Below the pieces are notes generated by a model, which saw only the letters and a list, made by a program, of their open reading frames with translations, was not told the DNA's origin and did not search any database. This document shows, piece by piece, positions 1 through 6,760 of a stretch of DNA of 12,500 nt; the first letter of the stretch is position 1; each line of letters starts with the position of its first letter. The DNA is from Neocallimastix lanati (nom. inval.) (Eukaryota > Neocallimastigomycota > Neocallimastigomycetes > Neocallimastigales > Neocallimastigaceae). A program made the translations under genes and the position numbers. The stretch covers positions 1 through 12,500 of the forward strand of contig JACVTC010000353.1 of the NCBI GenBank assembly GCA_016946835.1, given 5' to 3'.

Positions 1-351
1 ACTCGTGGTTTACAACCTTGTTCTAGATCTTTTCTTATAGATGGACATGCTGATAATAATTGTGTTAGACTTATTTTAGGATATAAATTATTGGCTTCTT
101 CTAGAATATTGAATTTATTTTCAGGTTTTAACATTTGTATTTCGGTCATGTTTCGCTTACCTTTTGTTTTAACTTTTTCTGGTATAGTATTTGAATTATT
201 ATCTTGATAATTATTTTCATTAGGAGTATTGGGTTGGGGTTTGTCAAAATTGGTTGCACGAACACTTTCACTATTATTATTAGATTCTTCATGCGTAATA
301 TTATTATTAGATAAATTCATGTCTTCTATATCATTTGTAATTTCTCTTCTT
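1..351 (-). pseudogene. Gag-Pol linker leading into retropepsin, cut by window edge
   Basis: In one uninterrupted minus-strand frame from about 351 to 1 the reading is an Asn/Pro-rich spacer, then a KTKGKRNMTEIQM basic segment, then ISLTQLLSACPSIRKDLEQG at about 18-77. The ITxxQLL...P-x-x-R-x-x-L pattern is common just upstream of the aspartic protease in fungal Ty3/gypsy polyproteins. The DSG/DTG active site would be expected left of the window, so whether this copy has one cannot be judged. Confidence 0.55.
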
Positions 352-631
352 CTTTATCTCTAATGGCTTTCTTCTGTTGTTTAACAGCTTTTATATTAGG
401 TTGATTTAGAATGGAAGGTTTTACTATAGATTTATTACTTGGTGATATTTTATTTTTATCCAATGCATTTCTACTTAGCGATTTTCTCTTTTGGGCTGCA
501 TTAATCATATAATTATTGTTTCCTTCATATTCTATAGTATTTTCTTGATCATAGTTGTTTGTTGCAATTTTATTTATCTCGGGAGATTGCGTACTCCCGA
601 TAACTAATTTAAATGGTTTAATTCTGGACAT
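326..631 (-). pseudogene. Gag C-terminal basic / Gag-Pol spacer fragment
   Basis: A 101-codon frame, rich in Lys, Asn, Ser and Ile and without recognisable catalytic motifs. It starts inside the knuckle exit (RIKPFKLVIGSTQ) and ends in a charged AIRDKEEEK stretch at about 345. There the frame changes by -1 into the spacer reading on to position 1. Its ATG is probably not a real start: the segment is the continuation of the nucleocapsid frame after a deletion. The GAA/AAG-rich shift site does not match a known slippery heptamer, so decay is more likely than programmed frameshifting. Confidence 0.5.
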
Positions 632-867
632 TCTTCAACAATGTGACCAATACGCTGACAATTTATGCATAGGTTGATTTTTAAATCGGATAATTTTTTT
701 GTTATATCATCTAGTTCTTTATCAGTGAATTGAGAACCTTTTAAGTTGCTCTTCTCTGTTCGACTCCTTTGTTGAATTCTACAGGGTTGTAAAAATTTTC
801 TATTTGTAGTAAAATTGTTGTTATAGTTATTATTTCTAAATTTATTATTATAACTGGAATTTTTCAT
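604..867 (-). pseudogene. Gag nucleocapsid fragment with CCHC zinc knuckle
   Basis: An 87-codon frame. Residues 1-30 are Asn- and basic-rich (SYNNKFRNNNYNNN), and residues 67-80 form a textbook CX2CX4HX4C knuckle (CINCQRIGHIVEEC: C67, C70, H75, C80) at about 669-628. In retroelements this knuckle binds the genomic RNA during packaging. All four metal ligands are intact, unlike the knuckle of the relic at 5222-6540. After the last Cys the frame soon stops at 604. The downstream frame starting in the same bases (326-631) continues the protein, so one base has been lost near 620. Confidence 0.75.
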
Positions 868-1385
868 TAGTCCCTAGTATTAGAGATAAAAGGGATTTTA
901 TTGGAATAATTAGTGTTAAAAGATCTAAAATTAGTATTTTTATTATTGTTATTATTAGTGTTATTTAGATTCTTCTTTACATTTGAGAATTGAGTTTTAG
1001 ATTTTGGTTTATTATCTTCCAAGAAGTTTAAGCATTTTTTCCTTTTTTGAAGTTATTTCCATTGCATCACTTAATTTAGTAGGTTCTGATTCTAACAAAT
1101 ACTCATACATTTTAGACCAGTTTTCTAAATGCATTTATGTAGTATGGAGTACTAATATAATCCTTTCCATCTAATTGTAATTGATTTTAAGAGTTGTAAG
1201 AATTTTGTATCGAAGTCGGAAACTTTTTCACCTTTCTTAATGGTTAATGTTGATATTTCCAAAAATTTTACATTCTTTGGCGTACAAGGTTTAAATCTTT
1301 TCTCTTAAGTTTTCTAAAATTATTTCATAAGAGTCAGCTTGTGTTTTATTTAAAGAATTTATAACAATAGTTCCTTGCTTTATCT
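868..1385 (-). pseudogene. Gag core, broken by frameshifts
   Basis: Not open in one frame. In successive frames the minus strand reads a segment with NKTQADSYEIILENLRE (about 1305-1360), then one with LTIKKGEKVSDFDTKFLQLL (about 1180-1245), which resembles the Gag-core pattern of a basic patch followed by VSDF-x-x-F-x-x-L, then LENWSKMYEYLLESEPTKL (about 1075-1135), then an Asn-rich tail ending at two stops near 890. The pieces are linked by shifts of one base. They fit an ordinary Gag of some 350-400 residues spanning 1543 to about 600. No function is expected now. Confidence 0.5.
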
Positions 1386-1539
1386 GTAGTTACAGCAATT
1401 AAATATTCATTCTTTTCTTCGTTTTCAATTTTATATTTTCGACACCAATTTTCAAAGGCGAATTTCCATTCTTCATATTGGACTTTTTCTTCACCTAATA
1501 TTGGTAATCTACTAAAAGTAATAGCTTTGGTAGTTGTTT

Positions 1540-1543
<4 letters not shown>
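1346..1543 (-). pseudogene. Gag N-terminal fragment (65 codons)
   Basis: Begins with METTTKAITFSRLPILGEE and contains an EEWKFAFENWC segment typical of the start of retroelement Gag proteins, which form the virus-like particle. The ATG at 1543-1541 directly follows a run of 36 A on the coding strand. The last residues before the stop at 1346 (about ARNYCYKFFK) do not look native: shifting the frame near 1380 gives QGTIVINSLNKTQADSYEII, which continues smoothly into Gag-like sequence. A one-base insertion or two-base deletion near 1380 is therefore inferred. Confidence 0.6.

Positions 1544-1579
<36 letters not shown>
1543..1579. repeat. T37 homopolymer abutting gag start
   Basis: Thirty-seven T on the plus strand. 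On the coding strand this is A36 followed directly by the ATG of the gag fragment, the last A being the A of the start codon. A (ATT)n microsatellite follows at about 1584-1602. Confidence 0.95.
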
Positions 1580-1580
<1 letters not shown>

Positions 1581-1639
1581 TTAATTATTATTATTATTAT
1601 TAGTAGTAATATTTCTAAAATTATTAATTCTTATTATCT

Positions 1640-1897
1640 TTAGTTTATCTTGAATGATTTCCCGTCCTTATAGTACGGTTGTAGAATAATACGACGTTTT
1701 GGTCCCACTGATTATAGGAGTTTTACACTACGTCTACACCTAACGTAGATCTCTACTTATAATCAGCGCCTACTCCCCCGTATTGATTCTTATTCTACAG
1801 TCCGTTAGCTCTTACTGCAATAATACACTAGTATTAAGGGTAAGAGATTCCTACTATAAGTATCAATCAGTCAAGAGAACAGAAGCAGTTCCTCCAA
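1640..1897 (-). other. GC-richer island A: LTR/leader or decayed exon, unidentified
   Basis: About 258 bases of markedly higher GC than the flanks, lying 60-350 bases upstream of the gag ATG. This is where the 5' LTR and leader of that element should be. It holds a stem-loop with TGATTATA/TATAATCA arms, and TGGGACC follows it on the minus strand, which could be a degenerate primer-binding site. Alternatively it starts at GTATTTTTTTAG (acceptor-like, AG at 1898-1899). One minus-strand frame reads NKNQYGGVGADYK and YNQWDQNVVLFYN, but all frames carry stops. I do not recognise a protein. LTR or leader is slightly favoured. Confidence 0.35.
1708..1766. repeat. Nested inverted repeat (stem-loop) in island A
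   Basis: Outer arms CTGATTATA (1708-1716) and TATAATCAG (1758-1766) are a perfect 9-bp inverted repeat. Inside, CTACGT (1728-1733) and ACGTAG (1743-1748) form a second perfect 6-bp stem with a 9-base loop. Such a fold could sit in a retroelement leader RNA. It could also be chance in low-complexity surroundings, although the region has near-balanced composition. Confidence 0.6.
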
Positions 1898-1957
1898 CTA
1901 AAAAAATACTTTTCTTTAATTGTTTTCCTTAATTTAAATTTTATGGTTTTCTAATTT

Positions 1958-1959
<2 letters not shown>

Positions 1960-2008
<49 letters not shown>
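1960..2008. repeat. T49 homopolymer followed by A8
   Basis: Forty-nine T followed directly by eight A. It lies in AT-rich DNA between islands A and B (about 1920-2190), in which I see no coding signal. Confidence 0.95.
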
Positions 2009-2015
<7 letters not shown>

Positions 2016-2194
2016 ATATATTTTATACAATAATATCCTAGAAAATATTAAAAAAAAATAAAAGGTTAAGTAGTATAATGGTATTTATAAATTTTTATTA
2101 TTTGAATATTTAAAGAAGAATAAAAAGTTAAATTATAAATATTTATTATTAATAATTCTCAAAAGAATATTAATTACGATTTTCCAATAATATA

Positions 2195-2323
2195 AGTAAT
2201 AAGTAGGTAGTATACTCGTAGCCAGCTTGCCCACTTGCTCAGGCGTCATGTACTACTCGTACCAGTGATTCTCCTACACGTTTATACGTTTGTAGAATAG
2301 TTCAGAGCTTCCCAGCGCGCCGA
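2195..2323 (-). other. GC-richer island B: exon-like, unidentified
   Basis: About 130 bases near 50% GC inside DNA that is mostly A/T. On the minus strand it begins exactly after TTCTTTCACAG, a strong splice acceptor (AG at 2324-2325). One frame reads GALGSSELFYKRINV, stop, ENHWYE, stop, YMTPEQVGKLATS; another gives YKRVGESLVRVVHDA with different stops. Both in-frame stops in the first reading are TAG. I do not recognise the family, and no frame is clean. A decayed exon, a non-coding exon or a fragment of a mobile element are all possible. Confidence 0.3.
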
Positions 2324-2340
2324 CTGTGAAAGAATAAACT

Positions 2341-2458
2341 AATCACGGAAACCACTTATTATTTACTTATATTATTGCTTCTAAAGCAACAATATTCTTT
2401 TTTGAAAAATAAATAATAATTTTATAATAGAACTTCTTAAAGTTCTTCCGTTATATTT

Positions 2459-2529
<71 letters not shown>

Positions 2530-2559
2530 AAAATTTTTTTATATTAAAATTTTTCTAAT

Positions 2560-2609
<50 letters not shown>

Positions 2610-3001
2610 AAAATTTTACTAATAAATTTTATTATTATTATTATTTATTACTTATAATATATACTTTATTATTTAATTAAATTGAATAATATGAATACTA
2701 TTTAATTATCTTTAAAAAATTTTTTTTTTTTTTTTTATTTAATTATTAAAGATAAATTAATTTAATTTGCAGTTTATTTAACGTATATTATTTGTTGATT
2801 AATTTATATTAATAACTTTAATTTATAATAATTTATTGCTATAATATTTTATTTGCATATTATTTAGATAAATTTATTTGAGTCTATTACTATGAATAAT
2901 TTAGAGTTATTCTAAAACTAGACTAATTTATTGTATTAATTATTGTTTAATATTACCATTGAATAACTAGGCTTATTCTAATATTAAACTAAAAAAATTT
3001 T
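2341..3001. other. AT-rich stretch, no gene seen
   Basis: Non-coding AT-rich sequence with (TA)12 at 2465-2488 running into T37 (2489-2525), T43 (2563-2605), an ATT repeat near 2629-2646 and T17 (2720-2736). Two small hairpins lie next to island B: TTGCTT/AAGCAA near 2377-2391 and AGAACTT/AAGTTCT near 2428-2446. If islands B and 3008-3062 were exons of one transcript, 2324-3007 would be its intron. Confidence 0.8.
2465..2605. repeat. (TA)12 plus T37 and T43 tracts
   Basis: Compound microsatellite: (TA)12, then a 37-base T run, a 37-base AT-rich spacer (2526-2562), then a 43-base T run. Both homopolymers have T on the plus strand. Confidence 0.95.
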
Positions 3002-3007
3002 ACTTAC

Positions 3008-3062
3008 CACCGGGGCAACAAGAGGATTCTCCACCATTGGATTTATACCTAATATTCTTAAT
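3008..3062 (-). other. Exon-like 55-bp block with canonical splice borders
   Basis: On the minus strand a 55-base GC-richer block is preceded by a T-rich tract ending TTTTTGTAG (AG at 3063-3064) and followed directly by GTAAGT (3007-3002), the consensus 5' splice site. It is open in two frames. One contains an ATG (3037-3035) giving MVENPLVAPV; the other is phase-compatible with the GALGSS frame of island B. The block is too short to identify. Upstream the same frame runs into a Phe-rich translation of a poly-A/T tract, which I do not regard as protein. Confidence 0.35.
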
Positions 3063-3325
3063 CTACAAAAATTAAATTTTGCAGAAGTGAATAAAAGGAT
3101 AAATACTGAATAAAAAATTGATTTAAGGAATTTAAAAAAAAAAAAAAATAAATATGTTTTATTATTAAACACAAAAATGTTTTATTAAAAAAATTTATTT
3201 TTATTTTAATATTAATCTTTATTTATTTAATAATTAATTTTGTTTAAATTAATAAAATAATTGTTAAAACTAATAAAATAATAAAATGGAATATTTATTA
3301 TTTATACTAATTTATTTTTAAATTT

Positions 3326-3578
3326 TAATAATAAAATTGATTATTAATAACTAATAAAATATATAATAATTTATCAAAAATAATTAATAATCATAAAAAT
3401 TGATTATTAAAAACTAATAAAATATCTATAATAATTTATTAAATAATTAATAATCATACTTTTTGATTATTAAAACTAATAAAATATTTATAATAATTTA
3501 TTAACTAATTAATAATCATACTTTTTGATTATTAAAACTAATAAAATATTTATAATAATTTATTAACTAATTAATAAT
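3326..3578. repeat. Tandem repeat, about 62 bp x 4
   Basis: Units carry TTGATTATTAAAACTAATAA and then ATTTATAATAATTTATTAAC. The CATACTTTTTGATT landmark recurs with spacing 62 (3455 and 3517), and a variant CATAAAAATTGATT lies 63 bases before (3392). The third and fourth units are almost identical and the first two more diverged. The array ends where the next copy breaks off at about 3578. Confidence 0.85.
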
Positions 3579-4169
3579 AAAGAATAATTTATAAGAAATA
3601 TTTACATGTTTTTTATATTTTTTCTTTGATTTTAAACTATTTACATTAAAAATAATAAAATTAATAAAAGAGAAATAAAGAATAATTTATTATTAAATTA
3701 AACAATATTTACAATTAAAATGTTGATAAAGATGAGTTTTAAAATGTTATTTTAATTACAATTTGTTTATAAAAGTTGAGTTATAAAATAAATAAAATAA
3801 TCATTATTTTAAATAAAAGTAATCTTAAAAAATTATTTAACTATTTAATTTTAATTTTGCGATGTTTATAAGTTTGTTTATTTGTTATTTATAATTTATT
3901 AAATTTGTTTATTATTTTGTTTATTTGTAGTCTTAGAAAAATATTTTTATTAATTTATTTTAGTTTTTAATTAAAATTATTAATGATTAATTAATTTATT
4001 ATTATTTTATTTTAATTATCTTTATTTAATTAATTTTTCTAAATATGGATTTAATTTTTTTTAGAATGGATTAATTTTTGGGTTAAGCTAGAAAACTTTA
4101 ACATGAATTTGTTTTTTTATTATTTATTTTAATTTAATAATTTTGTTATTTATCACAGAAAATAACGTA
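3579..4169. other. AT-rich stretch, no gene seen
   Basis: Low-complexity A/T sequence without an open frame or recognisable motif, ending at the tRNA-Ser gene. No TATA-like signal can be singled out because the whole stretch is AT. Confidence 0.75.
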
Positions 4170-4251
4170 GTTACTTTGGCGGAGTGGTTAACGCGGTGGC
4201 CTGCTAAGCCATTTCCCTTTGGGAGCGCAGGTTCGAGTCCTGCAGATGACG
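4170..4251 (+). tRNA. tRNA-Ser(GCT), long variable arm
   Basis: An 82-base class II cloverleaf. Acceptor 4170-4176 with 4244-4250, D stem GCG/CGC, anticodon stem GTGGC/GCCAT, loop CTGCTAA with anticodon GCT (reads AGC/AGT serine codons). The variable arm has a CCC-TTT-GGG stem. T arm is GCAGG-TTCGAGT-CCTGC, with discriminator G at 4251. There is no intron and no encoded CCA. The A-box-like TGGCGGAGTGG (4177-4187) and B box GGTTCGAGTCC are present. The acceptor stem is imperfect: one C-A mismatch (4174 with 4246) and two G-T pairs. The gene may be expressed or slightly degenerate. Confidence 0.92.
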
Positions 4252-4256
4252 ATTTA

Positions 4257-4262
4257 TTTTTT
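4257..4262 (+). terminator. Pol III terminator of tRNA-Ser
   Basis: A run of six T five bases after the tRNA end, the usual Pol III termination signal. Confidence 0.85.
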
Positions 4263-4348
4263 CGTTCTTTTATTTTAAAGAAAATATAATAATTTTAATA
4301 TATATATATTATTATTATTAATATTATTATTAATTAGTTTTTATTTAA

Positions 4349-4355
<7 letters not shown>

Positions 4356-4403
<48 letters not shown>
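4356..4403. repeat. T48 homopolymer
   Basis: Forty-eight T on the plus strand between the tRNA-Ser gene and the RNase H fragment, preceded by an (ATT)n-like stretch at about 4307-4335. Confidence 0.95.
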
Positions 4404-4486
4404 CTTATACCTTATACTATTTTTTTATATAGATCTCATTAATTTAATCCCAAAGATATGGACTATTTTTCAAATTTTATTCAGGG

Positions 4487-4665
4487 TTGAAGGAAAAGGA
4501 ATGTCTTATATCGGGTATACAAATTACAGTTTTCTGTAATTCTGATGATAATCGACATTTATCCTTTCTTAAGTGGCTTCTAGTATGAAGAGAGAAAATT
4601 TGGAATATGGGAAGGCTACAATAAGTGAACCTGATGTTTTACATTGTTTTAAACTGGATATGTAG
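4487..4665 (+). pseudogene. Ty3/gypsy RNase H fragment
   Basis: Plus-strand frame 4487-4588 begins LKEKECL and reads ITVFCNSDDNRHLSFLKW. After a frameshift around 4590-4600, frame 4603-4665 reads EYGKATISEPDVLHCFKLDM. These match the usual Ty3/gypsy RNase H order: a FKEW-like helix, then [IV]TVFxDHxNLxHLSFLK, then the exit motif GKxNxxPDxLSR. The Asp expected after ITVFC is Asn here (AAT for GAT), and the domain is only about 60 residues, so it is inactive. No RT or integrase is detectable on either side. It lies 235 bases downstream of the tRNA-Ser gene. Recognition is by pattern and not certain. Confidence 0.55.
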
Positions 4666-4671
4666 TATAAT

Positions 4672-5220
4672 TAATAATATTATATAGTTACTATATATTA
4701 TCGTTGTAATGAATCCATTGAATTTTATTTTTTAATATTATTTTGCATATAATTTTTTAATAGTATAATTTAAACTCATGTAGCATTTGTAAATTGAAAT
4801 ATATGAGATTGATTCACTCCAAAGCTTGTGTTTAAGACTTTATTTAAGGGATAGGAGTCTTTTTTTTTTTTTTTTTTTTTTTTTTTTAGTTTTTCACTAT
4901 TAACATTTTATTTACCTTTACGTTTTAGTTAATACATTATTTTTTTACAGAAAATAATTACTTTATACAGGGTCTTATTAATCGAAAAAAAAAACAAATA
5001 TTAAAAGAGAAAACACAAAAAACATATTCACTTTAATAAAATATACAAGTGGTTTATTTTACTTAAATAATTGATAAATACACGACAAAGAAAAATTTCA
5101 TATTAATTTTAATTATTTATTTTTTTTTTCTATTTTTAATTGGATATATTTTTTATTTATATTTATATTTCTTTATATTTTGTACTTTAGTGTATATTAG
5201 TTTCAATTGTATTAATTTGT
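4672..5220. other. AT-rich stretch with T28, no gene seen
   Basis: Contains a T28 run at 4860-4887 preceded by a less AT-biased segment (about 4800-4858) that could be a piece of LTR. No coding frame could be supported. Confidence 0.65.
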
Positions 5221-5280
5221 AATCTGATTCAATATGGAAAAGATATTTTAACGGTAGGATAAAACAAATACTTGTATATT

Positions 5281-5641
5281 AGTTTGAAATAAACGTTAAT
5301 TCTTTGGTTGAAAAGTTAATTGTTGGGTTGAAGGTTGATAAGTAGCCAGTGCCAAGGATAACCAGATAAAATGGGAAATGCACAATGTAGAATATAGCTT
5401 TTCGGTGATGATTATTGTATTTAAGAAAGATTTAAATAATTTCGTCAGGATTTGCTGATTACTTCCAATATACGAACACTTTAGGCATATTCATTTCTGT
5501 AGAGTAGGGAATGTTATTTTCCTTAGTGAAGATAATGTCTATAGGATTAAATTGAGAACTGGAATCCATAAGAATTTTTACTTTTGTAATGAAATTGGAA
5601 GCAGTGAGAGAGAATTCGAAAATTGGAAATTTAATGTTAGG
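5281..5641 (-). pseudogene. Retropepsin (aspartic protease) remnant, active site mutated
   Basis: In a single frame: KFPIFEFSLTASNF, then VKILMDSSSQFNPIDIIF at about 5580-5530, and near the end VILGTGYLSTFNPTINFSTK at about 5355-5305 followed by ELTF. Relatives have (L/I)xDSGSxxNFI for the catalytic Asp loop and ILGxxWLxxxNPxIxWxxxxLxF at the end. The catalytic Asp is kept but the Gly of DSG is Ser (AGT at 5560-5558, a CpG transition). Stops at about 5433, 5406 and 5283-5278 interrupt it. In life it would have processed the Gag-Pol polyprotein. Confidence 0.75.
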
Positions 5642-5727
5642 TTAATCAGATATTCTTGGCCTTAAAGTGGGCTTAGAATCGAGATCGGTAATGTGGGAAC
5701 TTCTAGTTGATGATTAATTTCTATTTC

Positions 5728-5835
5728 TCAATGGACAGTTCTCAAGGGAGTGCTCAGCGGAATCATAATAAAGGTAAAGGTTTTCTCTTCTTTCTTTATC
5801 CTTTTCTTCTTTTGTAAGTGCTCCTTAAAATTTAG
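5728..5835 (-). pseudogene. Gag zinc knuckle with two Cys lost
   Basis: Reads GALTKEEKDKERRENLYLYY, then DSAEHSLENCPLRNR. Relatives have G-P-L-T-x-x-E-K-x-R-R, NLCLYC-x4-H-x4-CP. Here the first and second Cys are Tyr (TAC at 5776-5774, TAT at 5767-5765), while His (5752-5750) and the last Cys remain. Both changes equal TpG to TpA on this strand, i.e. CpA to TpA on the other. The knuckle cannot bind zinc. Confidence 0.75.
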
Positions 5836-5889
5836 ATTTGGGAAGCTTTTTATTAATAATAAATTTTTTTCTTATTGTTATTTAAGGAT

Positions 5890-6108
5890 TTTTTCTCTCG
5901 GTTTTGTGAAGTAAAGGGATTTCTTTGGATAGATTAGCTGAAGTCAATTCTTGAGACAATTATTTGAATGGTATAGAGAAACTTAGGTCCACGAACCATT
6001 TCGAAAATACTTGTGGCCTCTGGTTCAGTAAGCCAGCAAGAAATGAGTTCATTTTTGCAAATTTGTTCTATGAAGAGTTATTTACATACCTATTGAATTC
6101 TAATACTT
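5890..6108 (-). pseudogene. Gag capsid, distal part in two other frames
   Basis: One frame reads LEFNRYVNNSS, TAG, NKFAKMNSFLAGL. The stop at 6068-6070 stands where relatives have Trp (SSW), consistent with TGG to TAG. A further shift after SFLAGL gives TEPEATSIFEMVRGPKFLY and VSRID, matching the end of the Ty3/gypsy capsid (ATRIxEMxPGPxxL...ASRIDSRL). At least two indels are therefore inferred between 6108 and 6030. Confidence 0.7.
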
Positions 6109-6357
6109 AGTTAGGTTAGTTATATCGCCCAACCATCTTTGTATAATATTTCTAAGTTTTTGGTTAGCCGTAAAAGTGGCATCATTATTTCTGAAAGTAG
6201 ATTTAAATCTTCCAATAATTGATTCGTAATCATTAAGGTAAAGGTCTTTATTCTTTATTAAAGAGGCAGCCAAGTTCATTGCGGTTCCATATAATCAGGA
6301 GATGACGAATACAACTCTATTTGTGTTCTTAGTGAAGCGATCTGGATAGAACATAAA
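6100..6357 (-). pseudogene. Gag capsid segment
   Basis: Open except for one TGA (6295-6297). It reads FYPDRFTKNTNRVVFVIS, stop, LYGTAMNLAASL, then DYESIIGRFKSTFRNNDATF, then ANQKLRNIIQRWLGDITNL. This follows the well-known Ty3/gypsy Gag pattern: DRF helix, LxGTAxxWAASL, FxxxFxxxFGDxDATFTA, then QKLRxIxQRxLGDVTxY. The frame closes at 6100-6102. The Trp usual in the GTAxxWAA motif is replaced by Leu. Confidence 0.8.
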
Positions 6358-6540
6358 AAAAGGGATTCATCTTTGTAAGAAATCCTTTTGAAGAAGAGGC
6401 GTAGTAGTGGAAATATCTTTAAAAATTATCAAGAGTGGCCAGAAAGAGTGGTTGAATTTACCAAAAAAAAAAATATCAGAAATAGTCAGAAAAGGTGATA
6501 GTATCTAAAATGAAGTTACTAGGAATTATTAGTAGAAATA

Positions 6541-6760
6541 ATACAAAGATATTGAGCGCGTTTCCTATTGTTATTTTTATTGTAACGTTTTACTTAATAT
6601 ATTTGATAATTTATTAAACAAAACAAGATTGACTCAATAAGTTTATACTTACAAAAAGCAAAAAGAAATATTTAATTTTATAACTAAATTTATTTATAAT
6701 TATTTATTAAAAATTTATTTATTGAAAATTTTATTTACAAAAAAAGTTTATATAATAAAA
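6541..6760. other. AT-rich stretch leading into the minisatellite
   Basis: No coding signal. From about 6700 on it contains degenerate copies of the 16-bp unit (TTTATTTATTGAAAATTTTA-like), so the repeat array is older and wider than its perfect core. Confidence 0.7.

Larger units (their letters stand above)
1..1579 (-). mobile_element. Decayed Ty3/gypsy-like LTR retroelement, gag and start of pol
   Basis: Reading the minus strand from 1543 down to 1 gives, in order, a Gag N-terminus, a Gag core, an Asn-rich basic stretch, a CX2CX4HX4C zinc knuckle and a Gag-Pol linker just before where a retropepsin would begin. The order and motifs fit Ty3/gypsy elements. The reading frame changes about six times through apparent single-base indels, so no full-length Gag can be made. 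Protease, RT, RNase H and integrase would lie to the left of position 1. Assignment to Ty3/gypsy rests on the linker and zinc-knuckle style, not on an RT, so it is probable rather than certain. Confidence 0.65.
5222..6540 (-). mobile_element. Decayed Ty3/gypsy retroelement, gag to protease
   Basis: Minus-strand relic in the order Gag capsid (about 6357 to 5890), zinc knuckle (about 5830 to 5730) and retropepsin (about 5641 to 5281). The Gag and protease motifs are of the type shared by fungal Ty3/gypsy elements. RT, RNase H and integrase are missing: sequence below 5222 is AT-rich non-coding. The N-terminal part above about 6360 is heavily degraded. Stops, frameshifts and lost catalytic or ligand residues show it is dead. 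Its Gag is unlike that at 1-1543, so two families are present. No LTR or target duplication could be located by eye. Confidence 0.8.

Noticed and set aside
330-360. Programmed -1 frameshift between Gag and Pol
   Set aside because: The shift site is a GAA/AAG-rich run without a canonical slippery heptamer, and several other unexplained shifts occur upstream in Gag, so decay or sequence error is simpler.
1670-1730. tRNA-like or tRNA-derived SINE sequence in island A
   Set aside because: A D-arm-like TAGTACGGTTGTAGAATA is visible, but there is no T-loop GTTCGA and no consistent cloverleaf.
2428-2450. Heat-shock-element-like GAAcTTC...GTTCTTC
   Set aside because: The spacing of GAA and TTC units is off by one from the nGAAnnTTCn rule, and no gene follows.
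2984-3172. Open frame of 62 codons on the minus strand with a Phe-rich start
   Set aside because: Its N-terminal half is translation of a poly-A/T tract and a probable intron end. Only the 55-bp block inside it, with splice-like borders, is worth keeping.
4800-4860. Possible solo LTR piece next to the T28 run
   Set aside because: No TG...CA ends, inverted termini or second copy in the window could be found.
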